From Fluviirhizobium alvei (GTDB lineage: Bacteria; Pseudomonadota; Alphaproteobacteria; Rhizobiales; Rhizobiaceae), in the NCBI RefSeq assembly GCF_030551875.1, contig NZ_JAUOZU010000013.1, positions 147,927 through 211,926 on the forward strand: 64,000 nt of DNA, written 5' to 3'. The notes under the pieces were generated by a model. The model saw nothing but the letters and a program-made list of their open reading frames with translations, was not told where the DNA came from and did not search any database. A program made the translations under genes and the position numbers. Numbering within the stretch: the stretch's first letter is position 1; each line of letters starts with the position of its first letter. Positions 28,637 through 37,331 of the stretch are shown in pieces.

Positions 28637-29233
28637 ATGAAAAACAAAGTCGCATGGAAGGGCATTCTCGCAATCCTGGCCGCCACGATCAGCACCGTGA
28701 CATTCGCGGCCTCACCCAACATGAACACGGCCGGCAAGACCAATCCGCCGATCGGCCATTATGAATATTGCATGATCAACGGCAATGAATGTGGCTCGAA
28801 CGGCTCCGACAGCGGTCCGCTGCAACTGACCGAGAAATTGTGGAAGACCATTCTCAAGGTCAACTACGATGCCAACTCTAAGATCGAGCCGCTAACCGAT
28901 CAGGAGATCTTCGGCAAGGAAGAGGTCTGGGCCATGCCAACCTCGGTTGGCGATTGCGAGGACTATGTTCTTCTCAAGCGCAAGATGCTGATGGATCGCG
29001 GCGTGTCTCCGGCCAATCTTCTGATCACCGTGGTGTTGCAGCCAAATGGTGATGGCCATGCTGTACTCACGGTTCGAACCGACCGCGGCGACTTCGTTCT
29101 CGACAATATGCGCAACAAGGTCCTTCTGTGGTCGGACACCGAATATACATTCCTCAAGCGCCAATCGACCAGGAATGCCGGTCAGTGGGTGAAGATCGAC
29201 GATGACCATTCGCCAGCCCTTGGCGCCATGTAA
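28637..29233 (+). CDS. Bacterial transglutaminase-like cysteine peptidase (BTLCP family)
   Basis: A 198-residue exported protein with a signal peptide (ILAILAATISTVTFA). The Cys-His-Asp triad of the BTLCP family (PF06035) is visible: Cys107 in VGDCEDYVLLKR, His141 in NGDGHAVLTVRT, Asp156 in FVLDNMRN. LapG, the c-di-GMP-controlled periplasmic protease, belongs to the same family, but rhizobia carry several paralogues of unknown role and no LapD gene is adjacent. ATG 28637 follows GGGGAG; the longer frame from 28595 would mask the signal peptide. A strong terminator lies 100 bases downstream. Confidence 0.88.
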   Translation: MKNKVAWKGILAILAATISTVTFAASPNMNTAGKTNPPIGHYEYCMINGNECGSNGSDSGPLQLTEKLWKTILKVNYDANSKIEPLTDQEIFGKEEVWAMPTSVGDCEDYVLLKRKMLMDRGVSPANLLITVVLQPNGDGHAVLTVRTDRGDFVLDNMRNKVLLWSDTEYTFLKRQSTRNAGQWVKIDDDHSPALGAM

Positions 29234-29333
29234 TTCTGGCACCAACTGCACCGGTCGCCCGGAGCAGTTGAGCCAATCATAGACAGAGTTCCGGCCGGAT
29301 CAGTCCAATCCCCGTCCCCCAGATCCGGTCGTT

Positions 29334-29369
29334 GCCGGCCCCGTTGTCCCCGGGGCCGGCTCTTTTTTT
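29334..29369 (+). terminator. Intrinsic terminator after the BTLCP gene
   Basis: GCCGGCCCC (29334-29342) and GGGGCCGGC (29352-29360) form a perfect 9-bp stem followed by TCTTTTTTT. Confidence 0.9.
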
Positions 29370-29383
29370 GGATGCTGCCGAGC

Positions 29384-29701
29384 CTAGAGAAGTTCGATTT
29401 TGCGAACAAATCCCAGAACGACGAGCCCGTAGATCCACGCCCAGCCGAATGCGACAATGACGCCACAGGCAAGATCCTGGCGGCTCACCTTGCCTTCACG
29501 CCAGACTTCGGCCAGACGATCGACCAGAAAGCCCGGTCCGGCAATGAGCGCCAGAAACCAGACGACAAATCGGCGCTCCAGTTGAATGCTGTTGCTCTGA
29601 ACCGGCAGACGCTGGTCCAACAGGGCCTTGGCAAGATCGGCTATGGCAAGCGGTACCGCAAAGCCGACAACCAGGGAAACAAACACATCACCTGAATTCA
29701 T
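29384..29701 (-). CDS. Small integral membrane protein
   Basis: A 105-residue protein with three predicted membrane helices (about 5-28, 46-65 and 82-100). ATG 29701 (MNSGDVFVSLVVG) has GGAGAG upstream; the frame extends to 29815 without a ribosome-binding sequence. Similar short three-helix proteins are conserved in Rhizobiales with no known function. It is divergent from the gene at 29848. Confidence 0.65.
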   Translation of the reverse strand: MNSGDVFVSLVVGFAVPLAIADLAKALLDQRLPVQSNSIQLERRFVVWFLALIAGPGFLVDRLAEVWREGKVSRQDLACGVIVAFGWAWIYGLVVLGFVRKIELL

Positions 29702-29847
29702 GCTCTCCAAGCCTATCCGTTCAAGGTTTTTACAAGCTTCGCCCAGCAAGCTTCGTGCCACCCGTGCATGCTCCAGTCTGGCACAGGATTGAGACCGTTT
29801 AGTCGTGCCAAGCATCGATGAAAGGCAAGGAGCCGGAGGATGATCGT

Positions 29848-30573
29848 GTGACCAGCGACCATATTCTGTCCAACAGGCTGCTGGTCAGAATTCTCATCGC
29901 AATTTCGCTCATGGCGCTGCTGATGATCGGGATGACCATTGGCGGCCATATGCTGGGCAAAACGCTGGCACGCGAGGATTTCACCGACGAGACGTCGCCT
30001 CTTCACCTGATCGTGGGTCAGGATGTGCTGAAACTGCCGGCAAACATGCTACGCTTTGCCTCCGAACGCCAATCGGGTCGCCAAGATGCAGTCCATCTCG
30101 CGCTCGTCTGGCCGGGATTGCAAGGCTATAGCCAGGAAAATGCGGCACTCTTCACCGACAAGAACAGCACCGACAGCGTCATATTCGCTGAATTTAGTCA
30201 GAGCATCATGTCACGCGACATGTCGGGACGCCTTGAGCCGATTTATAAACGTCTGTTTACCGGCAAGGAAAGCCCTGGCCCTGGCGGCTTGACCATCCAT
30301 GAACTCGATCCGAAAAGCGGCTATGGCAGCGAACAGATCCTGACGGCAGAGCGCAAGGGCGAACGGCCCTATGTTGTGCGCTGCATCCTGCCGCGCGACG
30401 GGGCGCCGTCCAGTTCCGCCGACTGCCAGCGCGATATCCATGTTGGCCGAGATCTGACCCTGCTTTACCGGTTTTCTTCCCGTCTTCTCGATCATTGGGC
30501 GGACATCGACAAGGCGATGGTCGCTTTCGCAGACCGGGCAATCGAGTCCGGCAATGGCACACAGGTGCCCTGA
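29848..30573 (+). CDS. Membrane-anchored protein of unknown function
   Basis: A 241-residue protein: one N-terminal membrane helix (LLVRILIAISLMALLMIGMTIGG) then a soluble domain, presumably periplasmic. I place the start at GTG 29848 because GGAGG (29835-29839) is 8 bases upstream; the ATG at 29818 has none. The soluble part contains HLIVGQDVLKLPANMLRFASERQ, DSVIFAEFSQSIMSRDMSGRLEPIYKRLF and two Cys (VVRCIL and ADCQRD). Proteins of this pattern occur in Rhizobiales without a known role. It precedes the D,D-carboxypeptidase gene but is separated from it by 201 bases. Confidence 0.65.
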   Translation: MTSDHILSNRLLVRILIAISLMALLMIGMTIGGHMLGKTLAREDFTDETSPLHLIVGQDVLKLPANMLRFASERQSGRQDAVHLALVWPGLQGYSQENAALFTDKNSTDSVIFAEFSQSIMSRDMSGRLEPIYKRLFTGKESPGPGGLTIHELDPKSGYGSEQILTAERKGERPYVVRCILPRDGAPSSSADCQRDIHVGRDLTLLYRFSSRLLDHWADIDKAMVAFADRAIESGNGTQVP

Positions 30574-30774
30574 AACGTCACGGCCGGCTGGCCGAAAAGT
30601 TTCTCGCAATTGCACATATTCAGGATTCTGCATGCATTCATAAACCGATTGGTAACGCTATCGGGGTTACATCTTTTTACTAAGTTCTGCCGGACCTTGC
30701 CCCGGAAGTTGCAACATAAATTGTCGAGTATCGTTGTGCCTCAATCCAAGCTTCTGTTTCCCGCCCTTAAGGGA

Positions 30775-32178
30775 ATGTGCCGCTCCTTCGCAAAAATCGT
30801 TACTCCTATCGCGATGGCAGCTGTTCTTGTGATGTCGCCGACCCATCAGGCTGAAGCTGGCCCGAAACCGGCCAGCATCGTCGTTGATGCCCGCACGGGC
30901 AAGGTCATGTTCCAGGAAGATCCCGATGGCCTGCGCTATCCGGCATCGCTCACGAAGATGATGACACTCTACATGGTCTTTGATGCTCTGGAATCCGGAC
31001 GGATTTCGCTTCGGACCCCGGTCCCGGTTTCCAAACATGCCGCTGCGCAAGCCCCCTCCAAGCTCGGGGTTCGTTCCGGACAGACGTTCACCGTCGAACA
31101 GGGAATCCTGGCGCTCGTGACGCGCTCGGCCAACGATTGCGCCACGGCTTTCGCAGAATTCCTTGGCGGCACCGAGCCGCGCTTCGGCAAGATGATGACG
31201 GCCAAGGCGCGCGCGCTCGGCATGACGCGCACCGTCTATCACAATGCCAACGGTCTTCCCGATGCACGTCAGGTCACCACGGCGCGCGATCAGGCCAAGC
31301 TCAGCGCCGCGCTGCGCAAGCATTTCCCGCAGTATTACGGCTATTTCTCCACCCGCAGCTTCAAATATGGCCGTCAGGTCATCGGCAACCACAACCGTCT
31401 GCTCGGCGCTGTGAAGGGTGTCGATGGCATCAAGACCGGCTTCACCCGCGCAGCTGGCTTCAACCTGGCCACCTCGGCGCAGATCGATGGCCGCTCGATT
31501 GTCGCCGTCGTTCTTGGAAGCCCCTCGGGTGCCGCCCGTAACGCCAAGATGACGCGGCTCGTGCAGGCCTATCTGCCGAAGGCCAGCCGTCGCGGTGGCG
31601 ATGCAGATGCGTTCGTGGCCTCTGAAAGACCGGTTTCTGAAAAAGTTCTCGCCTATGCCGAACCCGTGAAGCAGGACGATGTCGAAGTCGCCAGCGCCAC
31701 CCGTGCGATCGAACTGCCGACCAATGGCCCGGTTCCGGATGTTCGCTACGAAGAGGAAGTGGTGATCAAGAAATCGGCCCGCGAAACGAAGGTTGCGTCG
31801 ATCGCCGAAACCAGCGCCATTGAACTGCCGAAGACGACCGCAGTGGAAGACGCGCCGATCCCGGCCACCCCGGTCGCCAATGACAACAACAAGGTCGATG
31901 AACTGACGACTGCCTCCACCGACAATGGCTCCAAGGGCTGGGTAATCCAGGTTGGCGCCGCGCCGGGCAAGAAGGAGGCCATGGCACTCCTGCAGAAAGC
32001 GCAGGATAAAGGCGGAAAGGTATTGCGTTCCGCCACCCCATTCACCGTTGCCTATGTGAAGGGCAATGAGCAGGTCTACCGCGCCCGTTTCGGCGGCTTC
32101 TCCGGGCAGGATGCAGCAGTCAATGCCTGCAAGGCCCTGAAGCGCAAGGGCATCGGCTGCTGGGCAAGCCTGCAGTGA
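30775..32178 (+). CDS. D-alanyl-D-alanine carboxypeptidase with SPOR domain
   Basis: A 467-residue S11-type penicillin-binding protein. After a signal peptide (cut near QAEA), the active-site motifs are Ser58-Leu-Thr-Lys61, Ser118-Ala-Asn120 and Lys220-Thr-Gly222. A Pro/Glu-rich linker follows, and the last ~75 residues form a SPOR domain (KGWVIQVGAAPGKKEAMALLQKAQ..YRARFGGFSGQDAAVNACKALKRKG). It should trim pentapeptides in the periplasm, with SPOR directing it to denuded septal glycan. The exact start is uncertain: ATG 30775 gives a standard signal peptide, whereas TTG 30721 or GTG 30736 upstream would lengthen it. Confidence 0.9.
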   Translation: MCRSFAKIVTPIAMAAVLVMSPTHQAEAGPKPASIVVDARTGKVMFQEDPDGLRYPASLTKMMTLYMVFDALESGRISLRTPVPVSKHAAAQAPSKLGVRSGQTFTVEQGILALVTRSANDCATAFAEFLGGTEPRFGKMMTAKARALGMTRTVYHNANGLPDARQVTTARDQAKLSAALRKHFPQYYGYFSTRSFKYGRQVIGNHNRLLGAVKGVDGIKTGFTRAAGFNLATSAQIDGRSIVAVVLGSPSGAARNAKMTRLVQAYLPKASRRGGDADAFVASERPVSEKVLAYAEPVKQDDVEVASATRAIELPTNGPVPDVRYEEEVVIKKSARETKVASIAETSAIELPKTTAVEDAPIPATPVANDNNKVDELTTASTDNGSKGWVIQVGAAPGKKEAMALLQKAQDKGGKVLRSATPFTVAYVKGNEQVYRARFGGFSGQDAAVNACKALKRKGIGCWASLQ

Positions 32179-32187
32179 TTTGGAGAG

Positions 32188-32213
32188 CGGCCGGCACGAT
32201 GTCGGCCGTTTTT
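32188..32213 (+). terminator. Intrinsic terminator after the D,D-carboxypeptidase gene
   Basis: CGGCCG (32188-32193) and CGGCCG (32203-32208) enclose a short loop and are followed by TTTTT. Confidence 0.75.
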
Positions 32214-32299
32214 CGTTGGACGGAAGTGATGTAACCGGTCGGTCTTCGTCTTGGCTGACTGAAATGTGATCCTCGATTGTTTTGCGTACGAGGTTGATG

Positions 32300-32569
32300 A
32301 TGGCCCAGAACGAAAATACCAACCTGCCCCCGGAAGCCGGCAACGCCCGCAAGGCAGCGCGCAACACAGGCCTGCATCCGTTGCACGAGGCCGCTCTCCG
32401 GATCGCCAGCCTCGGACGCGGCAAACCATCGGCCAAGACGCGCGATCTCGTCGCCATGCTCATGGGTCATGGCGCCCGCGCCTGGCGTCTCACGCAACCA
32501 CGCGCCAGCCTGCATCTGCATGTCCGGACACCCTCGGGCAAACATCCGCTCAGGCTTCGCATTCGCTGA
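32300..32569 (+). CDS. Small basic hypothetical protein
   Basis: An 89-residue, strongly basic protein with no membrane segment. Third positions are nearly all G or C, which supports real coding. GAGG lies 6 bases before ATG 32300; an ATG directly before it at 32297 is equivalent. It includes RIASLGRGKPSAKTRDLVAMLMGHGARAW. The C-terminal third is basic and His-rich (RASLHLHVRTPSGKHPLRLR). I do not recognise it; a nucleic-acid-binding role is only a guess from charge. Confidence 0.5.
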   Translation: MAQNENTNLPPEAGNARKAARNTGLHPLHEAALRIASLGRGKPSAKTRDLVAMLMGHGARAWRLTQPRASLHLHVRTPSGKHPLRLRIR

Positions 32570-32627
32570 TCGAGAATGGCGCTGATCGAGAATTGGCTTG
32601 AAAACGACGGTCGACCGTTGCGACCGC

Positions 32628-33059
32628 TCAGAGCAAGCCGAGTTGCGCCAGTTCGCGCTTGAGATCGGCCGGCATATCGCCAGCGCCGGCTCCAAAAAGG
32701 TCCGCCGGTGCATCCTTGGTCTCGAGATAACGCCAGCCCTGAAAGGGCCGCTTGGGTTGCGGCAGCGTTTCGATAACTTCTGGCCCCAGCACCAGATGGC
32801 AACGACCGATACCGTCATCGCCGGTGAATTCGACGATATCGAGCAGCCTTTGCCGGGCCGCCACCTGCCCCTTGATCACCCAGTAGAGCGAACCGCCGGC
32901 GAGCAAATCGTCCTTCCGCTTGGGCACCATGCGCGTGGTGTGCGATGAATGTGGCTCCAGGCCGTTGGCAAGAGCATGGAGCGAGCGCTCGTTTACCCAC
33001 TCCCTGAGATCGTCAAGGGAGTCAGCGCCGACACAAAGTTTGATCAGGTTGAGGGCCAT
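32628..33059 (-). CDS. DUF1489 family protein
   Basis: A 143-residue cytosolic protein of the DUF1489 family, common in Rhizobiales. Typical segments are IKLCVGADSLDDLREWV near the start, SSHTTRMVPKRKDDLLAGGSLYWVIKG in the middle and the C-terminal RPFQGWRYLETKDAPADL. The function is unknown. It lies 50 bases after sdaA on the same strand and may be read through from it. Confidence 0.88.
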   Translation of the reverse strand: MALNLIKLCVGADSLDDLREWVNERSLHALANGLEPHSSHTTRMVPKRKDDLLAGGSLYWVIKGQVAARQRLLDIVEFTGDDGIGRCHLVLGPEVIETLPQPKRPFQGWRYLETKDAPADLFGAGAGDMPADLKRELAQLGLL

Positions 33060-33109
33060 GCCCTTCCATTCCCGATCCGGTTCCTCACGTCAACAGCCAA
33101 TAAGCGCTA

Positions 33110-34507
33110 TCAACATTCCACCACATTGACGGCCAAACCACCGGTCGACGTTTCCTTGTATTTCTCGCTCATGTCGTGGCCGGTCTGCCGCATGGTCTCG
33201 ATACAGGCATCGAGTGGCACGAAGTGGGTGCCATCGCCCTTGAGCGCCAGCGAGGCTGCCGTCACCGCCTTGACCGCGCCGAGCGCATTGCGCTCGATAC
33301 AGGGGACCTGGACGAGCCCGGCGACCGGATCACAAGTCATGCCGAGATGGTGTTCGAGGGCGATTTCGGCGGCATTTTCGATCTGCTCGGGAGTTCCGCC
33401 CATGACGGCGGCAAGACCGGCCGCAGCCATGGCAGCAGCCGAACCCACCTCGCCCTGGCACCCCACTTCCGCACCGGAAATCGAGGCATTGTGCTTGATG
33501 ATGCCACCGACCGCTGCTGCCGTCAGCAGATAATCACGGATGCCATCCTGATCCCAATCCTCATGGAAATGCTCGTAATAGCGGATTGTCGCCGGAATGA
33601 CGCCGGCGGCACCATTGGTGGGCGCCGTGACGATGCGGCCTCCAGCGGCGTTTTCTTCATTCACCGCCATGGCATAGACGGACAGCCAGTCATTGGCGAG
33701 CAACGGATTGGCCTTGTTGGAGCGCCACTCTTCATTGAGCTTGTCATGGATCTGCTTGGCGCGGCGGCGAACCTTCAATCCGCCCGGCATGATGCCCTCG
33801 ACAGCAAGACCGCGATCGATACAGCTGCGCATCACATCCCAGATCTTGTCGAGCTTGGCGTCGAGAGCCTCGCGGCCCATCGTCGCCTCCTCGTTGGCGC
33901 GTTTCATCTGCGCGATCGTCAGGCCGGAGCGGCGCGCCATGTCCAGCATCTGCTGGGCCGTGGCAAAGGGATAGGGAACCTTCTGGCTCTCCTTGTCCTT
34001 GGCTGCCCGCATCTTTTCCAGTTCGGTGTCGGTGACAACGAAACCACCGCCGATCGAATAGTAGATCTGCTTGAGCAGCAGCCGGCCCGAAGCATCGAAG
34101 GCACTGAACGTCATGCCGTTGGCATGGCCCGGCAACGGGTTCTTCTTGTCGAGCAGCAGATCGTCCTTCGGCCGGAACCGGTATCCGGGGTGACCATCCG
34201 GGTTGATACGGCCCGACCTTTCGACCGAGGCGACCATCTCGTCCATCGCATCGGGGTCGATCGTTTCCGCTGTCTGGCCCATCAGTCCGAGAATGACGGC
34301 GCGGTCGGATGCATGCCCGATGCCGGTATGGGCCAGGGATCCGTGCAGGCTCGCCTTGATATGCGCAATCTGGGCGCCGACCGGGCGCGGCCAGTCTGAT
34401 GACAGGATGAGTTTCAGAAAAAGATTCGCCGCCGTCATCGGTCCCATCGTATGGGAGCTTGACGGGCCGATGCCGATCTTGAACACATCAAACACGGAAA
34501 GAAACAT
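33110..34507 (-). CDS. sdaA: L-serine ammonia-lyase (iron-sulfur, single chain)
   Basis: A 465-residue L-serine dehydratase that converts serine to pyruvate and ammonia. The beta domain begins [23 protein letters not shown], and the alpha domain has the conserved [17 protein letters not shown] and the [4Fe-4S] Cys positions ([39 protein letters not shown]). Length equals the fused E. coli-type enzyme. ATG 34507 is the family start; ten extra codons upstream lack support. It diverges from the DUF599 gene. Confidence 0.96.
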   Translation of the reverse strand: MFLSVFDVFKIGIGPSSSHTMGPMTAANLFLKLILSSDWPRPVGAQIAHIKASLHGSLAHTGIGHASDRAVILGLMGQTAETIDPDAMDEMVASVERSGRINPDGHPGYRFRPKDDLLLDKKNPLPGHANGMTFSAFDASGRLLLKQIYYSIGGGFVVTDTELEKMRAAKDKESQKVPYPFATAQQMLDMARRSGLTIAQMKRANEEATMGREALDAKLDKIWDVMRSCIDRGLAVEGIMPGGLKVRRRAKQIHDKLNEEWRSNKANPLLANDWLSVYAMAVNEENAAGGRIVTAPTNGAAGVIPATIRYYEHFHEDWDQDGIRDYLLTAAAVGGIIKHNASISGAEVGCQGEVGSAAAMAAAGLAAVMGGTPEQIENAAEIALEHHLGMTCDPVAGLVQVPCIERNALGAVKAVTAASLALKGDGTHFVPLDACIETMRQTGHDMSEKYKETSTGGLAVNVVEC

Positions 34508-34675
34508 GCTATCCCCTCTTCGGTCGAACCGAGGCATTATGAATCGTCAAATTAGCATCCTGTCATCAGAATGTGGTAGCGGAACTCCGGCACGCACTGC
34601 CACGCGGGCGACATGGGACCTGCGACAGCGCTTGCGCCCCTGAACGACCGATGACAACCGGACTCAGAGAGAAAC

Positions 34676-35374
34676 ATGAGCGTACTGGACTATTGCGCAC
34701 TCGTCGTCTTCATCACACTCTGGTGGGCCTTCAACTGGCTCACCGATGGAAAGCGCAATTTCAAGCGCATGAGCCTGACCCGCGGCATGGCGATCCATCG
34801 CGAACGCTGGATCCGCAATTCGCTGACCCGCGACCTCAAGATGATCGATACACAGATCATCGCTGGCCTGCAGAACGGCACCGCCTTTTTCGCTTCCACC
34901 GCAATCTTCGCGCTCGGTGGCTGTTTTGCACTTCTGGGCGCAACCGAACAGGTCCAGGCGATCTTCTCCGACCTGCCTTACGTTTTTCACGGCGGCCGGA
35001 CCGCCTATGAGCTGAAGGTCGGCGGCCTCGCCGCAATCTTCGGCTATTCCTATTTCAAGTTCGGCTGGGCTTACCGGCTCTTCAACTATTGCTCGATCCT
35101 GTTTGGCGCCATTCCGATGACGGGCGACGCAAGACGCGACGAGATCGCCACAAAAATGGCCGCCGACCGTGTCATCGACATCAACATCATCGCCGCAAAA
35201 AACTTCAATGCCGGCCTGCGCGCCACATTCCTGTCGATCGGCTATCTCGGATGGTTCATCAATGCCTGGGTTTTCATGGCCGTGACCGCCTTCGTGATCC
35301 TGATCCTTTTGCGCCGTCAGTTTTTCTCCGACGCCCGCGACGTGATCATTCGCGATCTTGAGCCGACAAAGTGA
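34676..35374 (+). CDS. DUF599 integral membrane protein
   Basis: A 232-residue protein with four or five membrane helices, matching DUF599 (PF04654). Recognisable parts are the N-terminal LDYCALVVFITLWWAFNWL, the loop SLTRGMAIHRERWIRNSLTRDLKMIDTQII, and RDEIATKMAADRVIDINIIAAKNFNAGLRATF. The function is unknown. It is followed after 4 bases by an acyltransferase-type membrane protein and then a methyltransferase-type membrane protein, forming a compact three-gene unit. Confidence 0.85.
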   Translation: MSVLDYCALVVFITLWWAFNWLTDGKRNFKRMSLTRGMAIHRERWIRNSLTRDLKMIDTQIIAGLQNGTAFFASTAIFALGGCFALLGATEQVQAIFSDLPYVFHGGRTAYELKVGGLAAIFGYSYFKFGWAYRLFNYCSILFGAIPMTGDARRDEIATKMAADRVIDINIIAAKNFNAGLRATFLSIGYLGWFINAWVFMAVTAFVILILLRRQFFSDARDVIIRDLEPTK

Positions 35375-35378
35375 TTTA

Positions 35379-36356
35379 ATGACCGAACAGACCACGACCG
35401 TTGAGGCGGCCCCCAAGCGCCGCATTCTGCTCCTCGACATCCTGCGCGGCACAGCGCTCATTGCCATGGCGAGCTACCATTTCCTCTGGGATCTCGGGGA
35501 TTTTGGCTATCTCGATCCCTCCTACCCGGCCACCGGCTGGCCGAAGATCTATGCGCGATGCATCGCCTCGACCTTCCTCTTTCTCGCCGGCCTGTCGATG
35601 GTGCTCGGGCATGAACAGGGCTTTCGCGCCCGCGCCTACCTCATTCGCCTCGGCAAAATCGTTGCTGCAGCTGCCCTTGTCAGTCTGGCGAGTGCTCTGG
35701 CGATGCCGCAGGGATTGATCTTTTTCGGAATCCTGCACGCCATTGCCGCCATGAGCGTCATCGGGCTTCTGGCTCTCCGGCTTCCGGCCTGGTTCAACGT
35801 GATCCTTGCCGCGCTCGCCTTTCTGGCGCCGCGTTATTTTGCATCAGAGAGCTTCAACACGCCCTGGCTCTGGTGGGTCGGCCTTTCCACCGAAACGAGA
35901 CTGTCGTTCGACTATGTGCCGATCCTGCCCTGGCTCTGCCCGTTCCTTCTCGGCATGGCGCTCGGCCAGAGTTCCACGGCTACGGCGGCCCTGCGGCATT
36001 TTGCACAAGGGATAAGTGGCAAGAATCCTGTGAGTCGTCTGCTTGTCTTTTTCGGCCGCCACAGTCTGACCTTATATCTGGTTCACCAGCCGGTGCTGAT
36101 CGCTCTTCTCTGGATGTTTTCGCAGATCGTGCCCGCACCGCAGGCAGATCCGGTCGCATCCTATCTGGAAAGCTGCGTGGCGGGCTGCAGCAAGGAACAG
36201 GACAAGGCGCTTTGTCGGGTCTTTTGCCAATGCACGCTGGAAGAACTGCAGGCGCAAAATCTTTTTTCAGCATTCCAGTCCGGGGCAATCTCGGCAGAGC
36301 ATGATGAGAGGATCAAGGCCATTGCCGTTCAATGCTCTGTACCAGCCCTCGAATGA
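35379..36356 (+). CDS. DUF1624 / heparan-alpha-glucosaminide N-acetyltransferase-like membrane protein
   Basis: A 325-residue polytopic membrane protein of the DUF1624 acyltransferase-type family. The N-terminal signature is ILLLDILRGTALIAMASYHFLWD, where the His and Asp near helix 1 are conserved in this family, followed by several helices and FFGRHSLTLYLVHQPVLIALLW near the C-terminus. The last ~60 residues are soluble and contain six Cys in a short span (ESCVAGCSKEQ through CQCTLEE), unusual for the family and suggestive of disulfides or metal binding. Transfer of an acyl group to an envelope sugar is inferred. Confidence 0.75.
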   Translation: MTEQTTTVEAAPKRRILLLDILRGTALIAMASYHFLWDLGDFGYLDPSYPATGWPKIYARCIASTFLFLAGLSMVLGHEQGFRARAYLIRLGKIVAAAALVSLASALAMPQGLIFFGILHAIAAMSVIGLLALRLPAWFNVILAALAFLAPRYFASESFNTPWLWWVGLSTETRLSFDYVPILPWLCPFLLGMALGQSSTATAALRHFAQGISGKNPVSRLLVFFGRHSLTLYLVHQPVLIALLWMFSQIVPAPQADPVASYLESCVAGCSKEQDKALCRVFCQCTLEELQAQNLFSAFQSGAISAEHDERIKAIAVQCSVPALE

Positions 36357-36382
36357 GGGCTGCCTCCGGAAGGACTGATTGC

Positions 36383-36847
36383 ATGAATGCCTACCGCGCA
36401 AGACCCCTGAATTTCCCCTGGCCACCGCTCGTCTATGTTGGCGCCGCTTTCGGCGGATTGGCCCTGCAGCTAGTCTATCCGCTGCTGATTGCAGGCTCGA
36501 CCTATCGTCTGGTCGGCATCCTGTTCTTTGTCGCCGGCATTTCGCTCGATCTCTGGGCTCTGTTCACCCTCTATCGTCGCGGCACGACGATGTTGCCGAA
36601 CCGCTGCGCCAGCCATCTGGTCACCTGTGGTCCGTTCCAGTTTTCCCGTAATCCGACCTATCTCGGCTATACGCTGGCGGTCATCGGGGTGGGACTGTTC
36701 TACAAGAATCTCTGGATTGTCTCAGCAGCGCTCGCAGCCGCCGCCTTTACCCATCTCATCGTCATCCGGCGCGAAGAAATGCATCTTCATGCGCGCTTCG
36801 GCTACGAGTTCGAACGCTATCGCCGCCGCGTTCGCGCCTGGCTGTAA
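36383..36847 (+). CDS. PEMT/isoprenylcysteine-methyltransferase-like membrane protein
   Basis: A 154-residue protein with four predicted membrane helices and the conserved C-terminal pattern of this methyltransferase family: GPFQFSRNPTYLGYTLAVIGVGL, then EEMHLHARFGYEFERYRRRVRAWL. Such proteins use S-adenosylmethionine to methylate lipids or isoprenoid cysteines; the substrate is not known for this branch. GGAAGGA lies before ATG 36383. It is the third gene of the DUF599-DUF1624 unit, 26 bases after the previous stop. Confidence 0.78.
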   Translation: MNAYRARPLNFPWPPLVYVGAAFGGLALQLVYPLLIAGSTYRLVGILFFVAGISLDLWALFTLYRRGTTMLPNRCASHLVTCGPFQFSRNPTYLGYTLAVIGVGLFYKNLWIVSAALAAAAFTHLIVIRREEMHLHARFGYEFERYRRRVRAWL

Positions 36848-36867
36848 CCGGCGCGAAGCAGGTTCGA

Positions 36868-37266
36868 TCAGGTGGAAACGCCGATTTCCGCCAGACGGTT
36901 GAGACAGGCTTCCTCGATATTGTCGAGTTCGCCGATCGTCTCGTCGATGTCCTTGCGCTTCTGGCGCAATCCGTCGCGCTTTTCTTCGACCTTGGCCAGA
37001 AGAAGACGCAACTGACCCGCCTCGCCCGGCGGCGCATTATAGACCTGAATGATCTCGCGGATTTCGGCAATCGTGAAACCGATACGGCGACCGCGCAGGA
37101 TCTGCTGGATCAGGTGGCGATCGGCAACCCTGTAGAGACGGGTTCGTCCCCGCCGTTCGGGATGGATAAGACCTTCGTCCTCATAGAATCGGAGCGTGCG
37201 CGTCGAAATATCAAATTCGCGCGTCAGCTCGGTAATGCTGTAGTACTTGGTCACTTGCGGTTCCAC
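36868..37266 (-). CDS. MerR family transcriptional regulator (LiuR-like)
   Basis: A 132-residue MerR regulator: N-terminal winged helix (YSITELTREFDISTRTLRFYEDEGLIHPERRGRTRLY) and a C-terminal coiled coil (about residues 80-125) with no metal-binding Cys pair. It resembles the branch controlling acyl-CoA or branched-chain amino-acid degradation (LiuR type), not metal sensors. GTG 37266 opens the frame; GTG 37254 (MTKYYSI) is an equally good start and better spaced from the promoter. The promoter has a 14-bp dyad between -35 and -10, so autoregulation is likely. Confidence 0.85.
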   Translation of the reverse strand: MEPQVTKYYSITELTREFDISTRTLRFYEDEGLIHPERRGRTRLYRVADRHLIQQILRGRRIGFTIAEIREIIQVYNAPPGEAGQLRLLLAKVEEKRDGLRQKRKDIDETIGELDNIEEACLNRLAEIGVST

Positions 37267-37287
37267 CCATTTCGGTTCAGGGAGGGC

Positions 37288-37325
37288 ATTATATTAACTC
37301 TTACGTAAAAGTCAATTTACGTCAA
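37288..37325 (-). promoter_or_regulatory. MerR-gene promoter with operator dyad and second half-site
   Basis: Minus strand: TTGACT (37315-37310), a 16-base spacer, TATAAT (37293-37288). The spacer is centred on the near-palindrome CTTTTACGTAAGAG (37311-37298). Upstream lies TTGACGTAAA (37325-37316), a motif also found between the GMC and frmA genes. Confidence 0.65.
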
Positions 37326-37331
37326 TTGCGG

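Noticed and set aside
30667..32463. A 598-residue open frame on the minus strand
   Set aside because: It lies opposite the D,D-carboxypeptidase gene, whose active-site motifs are intact; the antisense translation is Arg/His-rich and shows no domain.
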